Positions 54,421-64,000 of a DNA stretch of 64,000 nt are shown in pieces. This stretch comes from Neoceratodus forsteri (lineage: Eukaryota; Chordata; Ceratodontiformes; Ceratodontidae), in the NCBI GenBank assembly GCA_016271365.2, contig CM057453.1:1078755001-1078819000 (forward strand), given 5' to 3'. Position 1 is the first letter of the stretch, and the number at the start of each line of letters is the position of its first letter. A program made the position numbers and the translations under genes. The notes beneath the pieces were generated by a model, which was not told the origin of the DNA, made no database searches, and worked only from the letters and a program-made list of their open reading frames with translations.

Positions 54421-57400
54421 GTTAGGGTTCCAACTGTAATGTCCCACCCTGTACAGACTGACAGGCATCAGGGGTGTGACTTGGGATCCTGGGCTATAAT
54501 GTTCATGCTGTTCCACCCCCTGAACCCTGCAGCCACTGACAGGCATTGAGGTGTGACTTGGAGTGTTCAGCCCTAAAGTTCACCCCATTCTCCTATACTG
54601 CACCCATCTCAGTTTATTTTCTTATGGAATGTGGTAAGTATAAGGCCCAAAGACCCCAAAGCACACCACAACATTTGTCAGTGTCTACAGGGTAGGGTGA
54701 GGTAAAATGGCATGAGCATTATAGCTGATGACCCAAAGGCATGCCCCCAATGCCTGTCAGTCTCTGCAGGGTGGGGGAGGGGTTGGCATCAGTTCAGTAC
54801 TTCACTGCCATTCCTATTATGCATCTTTAACTCCTGCACTACCAATGCCAGTGAGACAACATTTGGCATTGACAAATGCTTATTTTACTATGCACCATTT
54901 GGGAAAAGATGGCACTATTTGAATAAAATAAAATATTGATAAAGTTAATACAAAATCAGCAGTTTTGCATAATAAAAATGTTGTCCAGCACAATTAGGGG
55001 CAGGTGAGAGAAGAACAAAGACACTTAGGGCTTGATTTTCAAATCTCCCTTAGAGTAATGCAAGATGTGCTGCACAGCTGCTTGTGGCAAGCTCCTGTGT
55101 GCCAGGATCCTGCACCATATTTTTGTAGAAGGGTATCCCAGTGCCAAAGTCCCTAGTACTGCTTCAAGTGATCCCATATCCAACAGCTGGTGCAAGGGAG
55201 GGGATTGACAGAGGCTTCTGTCAGTCCCAGGCATGTGATAATCTGGCCCAATACATAGACCCCCAATGAATGTCCTGTAGTAAGGAAATACAGACTGGTG
55301 TGAGTGCCACCATAGCATGTCATCCTGTCATCTAGCAGTACAGATAGCCACAACAACTTATAGAGTAATCACTGCCTGCCAGAATACACATCATAAAATG
55401 TGTGCATCCCAGTCTGTGCCACACAGTACCCTGACCCGTACATAGATGGCAGTAGATGGTGTTGACCAGTGATCTGCAGACAAAATCCCCCCACCTATGG
55501 ACTATGCAGCTCAGGTAATGCTGTCTACAGCAGGTCACCTACAACATTGCTCACCTCCCAGTCCATAACATAGTGTGCAAAACAAGGTGCCACCTCATAG
55601 GTAACCACCAATGTGTTGCCAATGTCACTGAGAAATGGCAGTGTAGGAGCTCTGTGTAGGACAAGACAGGCAGCAAACTATGACACCCTGGTGCCAGAGG
55701 TACTCACAAGACTTTGGGATCTGGAAAGGCATCTGAAATATGCCCTGACAACATGGGAGACATCAATATACAATGGCCAATGTAAACAGACTGACCATTT
55801 GATGCTGTACATCACTATATGGTAGGTGCGGCAGGCTACACACCATGCCAGCCCTTGTAAAGTGGTACATGCCATGTACTATAAGATGACAGGCCTGGCT
55901 GCAATATGAGACAGTCACAGCCCATGATTTGTGGCACACATACCCACATCTGCTAGTGCTCTTGCTAACTATGCTGTATGGCTTGGGGACAGAGCTGGCA
56001 TGCCATGTAGGACAGGCACAGTGTATGTACCCCCACCCATCCACAGTGTCTAAGGTGGAGTGATCATAGCCCTGCACATTTACTGCACAATGCATTGTAG
56101 TATGGACAATGTAGATGTTGCAGCTCTTGGTGCCTGTATTGGCGAAGTTGGAACTGTTGCATAGGTCTGAAGGGTGCTGGTAACACTGAATTACCAATTC
56201 CTCCTATGAAGGGCAGAACAACCCACTGCAACCCTCCTGCACAGTGCCACTTCCCATCCTGGATACCAAGGACACACATGTGGAACACTCAGGATGTGCC
56301 CCATCAGCTGCCCATTCATGTATCACTCACAGCATTGCTCATCACCTGTGCATCAGATGCCCATTGCAGGACATCTGCCAGCATGCTGCACATCCCATTT
56401 CCCTTCAGGAGAGTCTGAGAATGGAGTCTGAGCAGCACATAGTAGAACAGAGTTGTGGAGCTGATGCTAGACAGTTGAGGAGGAACTGTTGTAGAAGGAG
56501 TCTGGACAAGGTGCATGATATTTTTAGAAAAGGTATGCCACCATTGCCCTATTACTTTAATTGAGTCCTGACCTTTTCAGTTCAACTTTAGGTTGCCTGC
56601 ATGAGCAATGTGACCAGCAAGATGCCATGAAAATGGGGGCTTTGCCCCAGAGTTTGGAGTCCAAAGCAGTGGCAGGGAGCTGTGCTTCTGTTTGGGAGAA
56701 AATCAATGATGGTTTTGAGAAAATTGGGTTGTGAGATGCCAGCCAGTAAACCAGCTCACCCAGTATGTCCAGAGACAGACATAACTCAGACACAACTAGC
56801 TATTGTGGGATTCCCTGCATTTGAATAATATTCTTTGTGTCAAGAAAGTTTTGGAGTGATTAGTTATTTTATTTGTTTTATTAATGTACTTTCAGAAATT
56901 TCACTATCTTTTTTATCGTTTCAAAATTGCATTGTATTGTATTGCGTTAAGAATTGTGTAAAATTTGTGACTAGTAGATGCTTTTAAAAAAAATTTCTGT
57001 AGTCCTTGAAGTCTTTTAAAAATCTTTTAAAAGTCTTTCAAAATGAGGTGGCAGCAAGTCTATACAGGATAGTAAAGAGATAATTTAAGTGTCCCCTCTA
57101 CCAGGGCTAATATGGTAGAGAACTCTAACACATGTCTAGAAATGTTAGTCCATAGGTGTGCATGTGTGGTGTTCTGTCGATCAGAGATGCCATTTTAGAC
57201 ACATATAGTGCAACAGGTAAACAGTAGAGGTTAGACCTTTCAAAATTGCAAAACTCCATGGTAAACACTCCTTTTTAGATCTGAATGCATTATTTTTTCC
57301 TTTGCTTCACTAAAGACAGAAAGAGAGCAAAGCATAACATTGTGAACGGTAGCATTTCATCTGTAATACTCAGCAATATTCTGCTTGGTATTCACTTTGA

Positions 57401-58099
57401 AGCAGATGGTAGATACAGTTGGAAAGACTTCCAAGGACTCCAAGGTCTTTTAAACTTGTTTAACTTCCCTTCAAATCAAGCTGTATATTGAAAAGTTCAA
57501 GGTAAATTCTCCTTTATTTTTAATGCTTTGAAAAAGAGGAAAAGAATTGGTGAAAAATAAGGAGAAATAATGAAATATTGTGATAGGATATTGTGATAGG
57601 CTAAACTGAGAATAAATGCAATAGATGTATCACTGTATCCAAGTAGAAAAAACAAGTTGTAAGTTGTTTGGACAATAAGTTCTTGTACTGCAAAACACTG
57701 TGAAGATTAGTTTTTTTTTTTTTTTGCTTACTTTAAGTGGACTAGAGTGGAGCAGATTGGGAATTTCGCTAAAGAGGAAGCAAGAGGAAGCAAAAACTTT
57801 AGACGGACAGGCTGAAGCTGAAGTCGGAGCAAGCCAGCCGGCAAGACAGGATTGTATTTTTGATGACTGAAGGACAGTCAGAAGCAAGGCTAGAACAAAA
57901 GTCAAAAACTGGGAACAGAAAACAGAATTAAGAACTGAAAGAACTGAACGCTGAGGTCCGTGAACTCTAAAACCACAAGTTATACAGAAGCAACATAATG
58001 TACAGCAGGGGCACCTGCTAGATGGGAACAGTGGTGAATAGTTCACAGTTTCTTTTCTCAGTCTTAATCTTTCAAACTTCTCCAGTTCCTTCAGCTTTT
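54421..58099. other. No recognised feature
   Basis: No gene or repeat family could be assigned. The longest frame, minus 56,197-55,763 (144 codons), is Cys/His-rich but shows no known domain. GGGCTTGATTTTCAA at 55,026 resembles a MITE end without an identified partner. A homopolymer T run lies at 57,711-57,725. Confidence 0.35.
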
Positions 58100-58441
58100 A
58101 AGTATTCAGAGTAGTGGACTAGTGTTTTTTTAAAAAAAAGGATGTTTAGTCTTGAATGTAGCTATTGTGCTATTCACACCTAGTGGAGGTGGAGGAACGA
58201 CACAGAGGCATCAGGAAACATTGAACATTTTCCATCCAACTTTTATGAGTAAGGCATAGAAGCACTGTTAGGAAGAAGACCATACAAGAAGGATGACATA
58301 AAAGGTGGACTCTGTTTTGAGCTCTAGGAAAAGGAAGTTATTGTTTTGAGTTGGTTTAAATATATTTATATATGTTTTAACTTTCTCCTTTTAACATACC
58401 TGTTGATATATTGATATACTGATTGTTGCACTGTTATTATA

Positions 58442-60676
58442 TTGGACTTCATTTTGAAAATGCCAGTTTGCACAAGAAGCCAATCAGTACCTGATTTATT
58501 TGGTAGCACATTTGTTTTCACCATGTATTCTAATGGAAAGATGGTCAAAAAGGTTGAAAAGGAAGACAAAATTAAAGATTCTGTAAAAAATAGAAAGAAA
58601 CAAAGAAAAGCTAGCAAAACTATTGGTTCCCCAGAAATGGGGTCCAATATATTGCAAAAAGAAACATTAAAAAGAACATCAAAGGGGAAACAGCTCCAGA
58701 TTATGGATTTCTGGCAAGAAACATCAACCCCCAAAGTGGGAGAGACTATAGTCTTTAAAACCTTACCGGGCAAGGTTGAGAAAAGAGAAGGGGAAAACAA
58801 AGAAAATAGTTTAGAACAATCAAAGTTAATGAATAACTTAGACACATTACCAAATAAAGGAAAATATAAGCTGAACCCTAAGGAGGAAGGAATTTAACTT
58901 GAGGAACTTCAGGAATTAAATTCTCAATTGGGACATACAATAATAGGTCTCAAATAAATAGATGTAAGTCTGAAATCAGGGAGAATGGAAACCTAAATCT
59001 CAAGTTAGATAAAAATAAAGAACTAGAAAGTGAGAGGTCAATCCAGGAGAAGTGTAAAGATGGGACTATTCTGGATACTACTCATTGAATGCATGAGGAT
59101 ACTCCCTGCTTTTCAGAAACTTTGGCCAGTTCTGAAGTCTTTAAAATATACGACACAGAATTAATAACAAAGCATCTACCCAGGACTCTGAGTCACCAGT
59201 ATACTGCAAATATATTGATCTATGAACAGCTGACCTTAATTAAAAAAGATTTAAATGTTTTGAAGGGTATAGCAATAGATAACAAAATTAATTTGGAGGG
59301 GTTACAAGCAAGGGAATAAAAGAACAAAAGTCTAGTATTCGAGAAACAACATACAAGTAAAGTGGAAATGTTGATGCTGAATAATACAGTGAGCACAGTG
59401 GACACAGAATGGGAATATAGTGATGAATTGATTATGTTATCAGATGTGGAATGGAGACAAGAGAGTACAAGTAAAGAATTAAAACATAATAATAGGAGCC
59501 TGTGGTTCAAAGGGGAACATTTAGAAAATAAGAATAAGATGAAAACTAAATGAAATAAACCATATAAAAATGTTATTTATAGGAAAGAACAGGAGAAAAA
59601 AGAAAATAAAGATAAAGAAATAAAAAAATGCAATGAAAATGTCAAAGACCAAACAAAAAAAAATAAGAAAGTAAACACAGAACAAAGAAAGGTAGAAAAA
59701 GCAGTACTCAGTTCAGACCCTACAAAAGAACAAAAAACAAGGGAAAAAAAGGGAAAATGACAGAGATAATATACCACTGGAAAAAGTGAAAACAATTATT
59801 AAAATGAGACAAGGGAAAATAAAAAAAAAACTAATATAACAAAAAAAAAAAAAAAGAGAAAGAAAAACTAAGAAGAAAAATGAAAAGCAAAAGACAGAAC
59901 AGCAAACAGAAGGAAGAAAATAAAAAAGACAAAAGAAAACATCTGGATGAGTATTTGAAAGAAAAAATAAAAGAAATATACACTGAGAAATGAGTTTAAT
60001 ATTTTCATAAAGAAAACAAGCAGAACCGATTATGTACTACCTGTATATAATGTGGATTTAATGCCTGAGGAGACTGAAACTAGCTCAGACAGAAGTATTA
60101 AAACAATACTCAATGTAATATTGGGAGCAGAGTAACAATTTAAATTTGTTTTGAGTATTATTAGGCCCATTGCAGAAGAAAGATAGATATTGGTAGTTTC
60201 TGATTGACACCGTCAATTAAGGGCAATTAAACATAATAAAGAGAAATCAGAACAGATGGAAATGAACTGGCATAACTAGCATGGGCAACTTGTTTCCAGA
60301 ATATTTTACAGCAAAAAAGGGTATAGAAATTAATGTCAATGAAGAGAAGATGTTATTAGTCTTTGGATTAGATAAATTTAACAGAGAAACAACTAAAAAC
60401 CTAAAGTACAAAGTGGGTGAATTGTTGGAACCCATCTTAAAAATTAAAGACTTGGGGAGAAAAATCAAGAAAGCCTCAAGACACGAAATGAATGCTCAGA
60501 TAGCATTATGGTTAGAAAAGGAGGAATGGATACAGGAAATAATAGGAAAATCAGAAGTGTTAGACTCCTTGGGAATATATGTAAATGATCATAGCCCAAA
60601 AAATGTTGATGTCAACAGGGTATCAAAAAAAAAAAAAAAAGAAAAACCACAATGGCTTTACATGGTGGAAATCTAA
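58442..60676 (+). pseudogene. Lys-rich ORF1 remnant of the Vingi-like LINE
   Basis: Frame 58,442-58,897 (start likely at MPVCTRSQSVPDLF) is basic and polar. Further fragments are at 59,089-59,319 and 59,362-59,553, then a long A-rich Lys/Glu tract (59,560-59,990) with many stops. Frame 60,281-60,676 (NLFPEYFTAKKGIEINVNEE, ALWLEKEEWIQEIIGKSE) may be the C-terminal part. No zinc knuckle or RRM was recognised. The position before the endonuclease supports ORF1. Confidence 0.5.
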
Positions 60677-61063
60677 AATAAATATGATGGCCTAGAAAAT
60701 TCAGTAGCCACCTGACCACAATTGAAATAGAGAATGTCAAAAGGGAAGTTAGATTTTGAGCCCAACGTATTATCTTGGAATATATCTGGAATAAAAAAAT
60801 AAATGGGCAGATAAGGAATTTATTACATATATTACAAAATTTGATTTTATAAATTTTCAAGAAACATGGGTGGATAATGAATATTTTATTAGATGGATAT
60901 AAAGTGAATACCAAACAAGTCATCAAAACAAACAAATATGGTAGATATTCAGGAGGTGTAACTACTTACTGTAAATGTTATAGTAATTATACTAGTAAAT
61001 AGATAGCAATCAAACATGAGGGCTTGTTGGGCATCAGAATCCAGTTCCCTAAGTTTTAATGTG

Positions 61064-61065
<2 letters not shown>

Positions 61066-61103
<38 letters not shown>

Positions 61104-61110
61104 ATATATG
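61066..61110. repeat. (TA)n/(CA) microsatellite
   Basis: About 14 TA units grading into CACACATACATATAT, inside the endonuclease region. Confidence 0.9.
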
Positions 61111-62589
61111 TTACCAAGAGATAAAAAAGAAACAAGAACCCAGCTCTTGAAAGAAATCCAAAGTATGCTAGAGAAAGAAATTTCTGAAAACCCAACAATA
61201 GGTTTTCTACTAGTTGGAAATTGTAATGCAAGGATGGGTCATTGCCTTCAGTTAAGTGAGGATGCTATAGATAATTTGACAGCCAACAACCTAGAGAATT
61301 TGAATAACAAAAGACATGCTATGGATTAAAAAAGCAACACAAAGGGACAGAAAATAAATGATATATTAATGGATATGAATTTCATTTTGGTTAATGGACA
61401 GACAAAACAAGATAATTAGGGATTATTTACCTATTTGAGTGTAAATGGTAAATCCATAATTGACCTAGCCTGGATAAGCATGAATATTAATCACAGATGT
61501 AAGAATATGAGGATGAGAAGAAGTGGAAAGTGAGCATTTACAGATGGAACTAGAAATATCATTGGAAAAAAGGGAAGTTGTACATAAGCAAGTCCAAACA
61601 AATGATTTATAGAAAAGGAATTGGCTGGGACTTAATAAATAATATTGAGTTTTTGAGAATATTAGACCATAGATCCATCCTACAAGAAATGGATGCATAT
61701 ATATTGAAAGACAAGATAATATTAATGAGTTTGAGCAAATAATAGCTAATGTGTTGGAGGTGGTTAACGGTGAAATAAAAATCTATGCAAACAAAAAAGG
61801 TGCACCTTGGTTTAATAAAGAGTGTACAATGGTGAAGAAATTTTTAAATAAACAAGCAAGACTGGTTAAAAACAATCCTAGTAAAGACAAAAAGACAAAA
61901 ACTGAATAAAGTAAGAAATAATTATAACACAATCATAAGTAAACAAAAACGTAAGTACTGGAAAAAATGTGGAAGAAACTAGAAGAAGCGATTATAAATA
62001 AAAATAATAGAATATTTTGGCAATTAGTTAGCAAGGGAACATAGGAGCATAGGGATGATATAAAGAAATGCATACAACCAGAAATTTTTAAAAGACACTT
62101 TAAAGAAATATTTTATGAGGAAAGTGCAAGCAATAATAATGACCCTGTGAGGGAAAATTGGGGAAATACAATGGAGGAAATATCAAGATATGAGACAAAT
62201 CTATCCTTACAGGCATTTACAACCTACAAGGCTCCAGGACCAGATGGGATTCCAATAGACACATTAAGACAAATGGGTGGAAGTATTATTTAAACTGTAT
62301 AACCATATTATCAAAACAGGTGAAATACCGTCATCATGGAAAGAAACGATTGTACCTTTATTTAAAAATGGAAATAAAGCAGATGAGACTTTCTATAGAC
62401 CAATCAGTCTAATAGATACCACACAGAACATTTTTGTGAGAATTTTGAACAATAGCCTGTTACAATGGATTCAAAATTGTGGGCTGATAGATGAAGCACA
62501 GGCAGGTTTTATGCCATTACAGTCAATGCTAGGTCAGTGCTATGCACTTTCTCATCTTATATTTAAATATAGCAAAATAAAAAAAACAA

Positions 62590-62592
<3 letters not shown>

Positions 62593-62631
<39 letters not shown>
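62593..62631. repeat. (TA)n microsatellite in the RT
   Basis: About 19 TA units directly before ATAGACCTCAAAGCTGCATT, which encodes the RT block IDLKAAF. Confidence 0.95.
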
Positions 62632-62634
<3 letters not shown>

Positions 62635-64000
62635 CTCAAAGCTGCATTTGACAGAAAAATAGAAGTTTATTATGGAGTACCTTACAAGACCTAGGGATGG
62701 ATAAAGCGATGTTGAATATACTAATGGCGTTATACCATAAGAACACATTCAGAGTTAGATATAATAATCAGGGAGAGAAAACGGATAAAGTAGTAAGTAA
62801 CAAGGGAGTTAGACAAGGATATGTGTTATCACCAATTTTGTTTAACCTATTCCTGAATACTCTCTTAATAAAAATGTATAACATTGAATATCATATGCCA
62901 AAGATAGGTGAAAGACCATGTCAATACTTGGCATTTGTGGACAATGTAATTTTGATGTCAACAAGTTTTTTAGGCATAAAAAGGATATTTGAGAATTTTA
63001 GGAATAAATGCCTGAATCTTGACTTAAAAATCAACTATAAGAAAACTAAACTCCAAGTTTTTGGAAACACTAATAGGAGAAACTATTTTATAAAAATACA
63101 AAAAGAGGTTATTGAACAGGTAAGGGCATTTAAATACTTTGGGATTATAATGTCAAGTTCACTAACTTGGGAGGCCCATATTAGGGATGTTAAAATGAAA
63201 ACCAAAAATTATCTACCAGCAATATTAAGCTTTACCCATAAGTATGGGGGGAAATTTATAAAAGGAAGCCTGAAAGTAATAAATACAAAAACCAGAGCAC
63301 AAATCCTTTATGGAAGTGGAATCTGGGGTCAAGATTGTAATGAGTACACAGAAAGTCTAATAAATAATTACTACAAAAAAACGATGGTACTTCCACAAAA
63401 TGGACCTACTGTACAGCATTAATTCGGGCAGAACTAGGACAATTATCTTTGGAATGTCTTATAAAAGAAAGTCAGGCCATCTATTGGGTCAAGGTGTACA
63501 GTATGAATTCAACATAAATACCCAGAATGTGTTTGGACGAACCACTTTGATATCAAAGAATTGACATCACTTTTCCATCATTAAAGATTGTGGAAAAAAT
63601 TATTAAAACATTTGGCTTAATGCAAACCATAACAGATTCATTGACTAGACCTTTTGAAGAAATAACTATAAAAATAAAGAATAGGATTAGAGACTTATAT
63701 AGACAAAAAGATTTGGAGAAATGTGCAACCTATAAAGTAAGTGGATGGCTGGCAAAGAACAAATTACACTTTGGATCTGAACAGTATTTACATTTATTTA
63801 AAAAACCCTGGCAGAGACACATTTTTATAAAATATAGATTTGAATACTATGCCAGTGAGCATAAAGAATCTATTATAAGAAATGATGGTTCCAATGGAAA
63901 GTGCAAATGTAGGACAGGCAGGGATAATATTAAGCATCTGCTCATATTCTGTCCACTATATGAAAAATCAAGAAAGAAAATATTAAGTGACATTTGGGAT

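Larger units (their letters stand above)
58100..64000 (+). mobile_element. Vingi/Ingi-like LINE, cut by window end
   Basis: An AT-rich two-ORF non-LTR element unlike the CR1 copies: a Lys-rich ORF1 region (58,442-60,676), then an endonuclease (about 60,830-61,320) and RT (about 62,160-63,420), ending with a Cys/His motif at the window edge. The RT blocks SNKGVRQGYVLSPILFNLFL and LKINYKKTKLQVFG and the late CKCR...H...C motif resemble the Ingi/Vingi/R1 side of the LINE tree; I base the clade on these blocks only. The 5' boundary is not defined. Confidence 0.65.
60830..64000 (+). pseudogene. ORF2 (endonuclease and RT) of the Vingi-like LINE
   Basis: Endonuclease pieces: FDFINFQETWVDNE (about 60,840), YGRYSGGVTTYCK (60,935). 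Linker: NKKGAPWFNKECTMVKK (about 61,790). RT: APGPDGIPIDTLRQMG (62,235), IIKTGEIPSSWKETIVPLFK (62,310), YRPISLIDTTQNIFVRIL, IDEAQAGFMP, a broken IDLKAAFD block preceded by a TA microsatellite, then 62,697-63,422 with GVRQGYVLSPILFNLFL. The catalytic Tyr/Phe-Ala-Asp-Asp is FVDN. The C-terminal CKCRTGRDNIKHLLIFCP is at about 63,900-63,960. Many frameshifts; inactive. Confidence 0.72.

Noticed and set aside
55763..56197. 144-codon minus frame as a Harbinger-type transposase
   Set aside because: A vague resemblance (Cys/His content) could not be supported by any ordered motif.

Overview
This window is eukaryotic and looks like vertebrate intergenic DNA built almost entirely of transposable elements, nested several layers deep. 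No host protein-coding gene, rRNA or tRNA was recognised. There is no bacterial gene organisation, but there are many decayed non-LTR retrotransposons with features typical of vertebrate families: CR1 copies ending in an 8-bp repeat, an ORF1 with an SGNH esterase, L2-like copies, and an L1/Tx1-like 3' end. A hAT DNA transposon, fold-back elements, microsatellites and minisatellites fill much of the rest. The species cannot be named from sequence alone; a TE-rich amphibian, reptile or early-branching fish lineage is an inference.

Layout. 1-3.1 kb: two L2-like LINE 5' ends (minus) with 2A-like motifs, flanking an L1/Tx1-like 3' end (plus). 3.1-6.9 kb: unique sequence with three fold-backs. 6.9-9.3 kb: a 5'-truncated CR1 (copy A1). 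10-12.4 kb: an L2-like LINE. 13.3-18.4 kb: a nearly full-length CR1 (A2, minus) with ORF1 esterase, endonuclease and RT, and a 325-bp insertion in it. 18.57-18.91 kb: a short element with 8-bp target duplication. 19.85-21.16 kb: a CR1 of another subfamily (C). 21.16-22.66 kb plus 34.09-34.61 kb: one CR1-like copy (B) split by an 11.43-kb hAT element (22,658-34,087). 36.1-42.2 kb: CR1-like copy D split by CR1 copy A4. 42.2-49.1 kb: LINE F, split by CR1-like copy E and further hit by a fold-back, a MIR-like SINE and a 315-bp retroposon. 49-58 kb: mostly unrecognised sequence with a 51.5-kb inverted-repeat element and a ~300-bp palindromic tandem array at 53.3-54.4 kb. 58-64 kb: a decayed Vingi/Ingi-like LINE running off the window.

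The most interesting object is the hAT element. It is bounded by a perfect 8-bp duplication (GTCAGAGG) and short TAGNG-type terminal repeats. Besides a broken BED-finger hAT transposase on the minus strand, it holds a separate convergent plus-strand reading frame (24,485-25,354) with its own BED finger, a proline-rich linker and a predicted C-terminal coiled coil. The two BED fingers share an unusual LG-x-GGQ-x-TH block, so the second gene looks like a paralogue of the transposase's DNA-binding module. Both genes carry premature stops, so this copy is dead, but the architecture could be tested in intact relatives.
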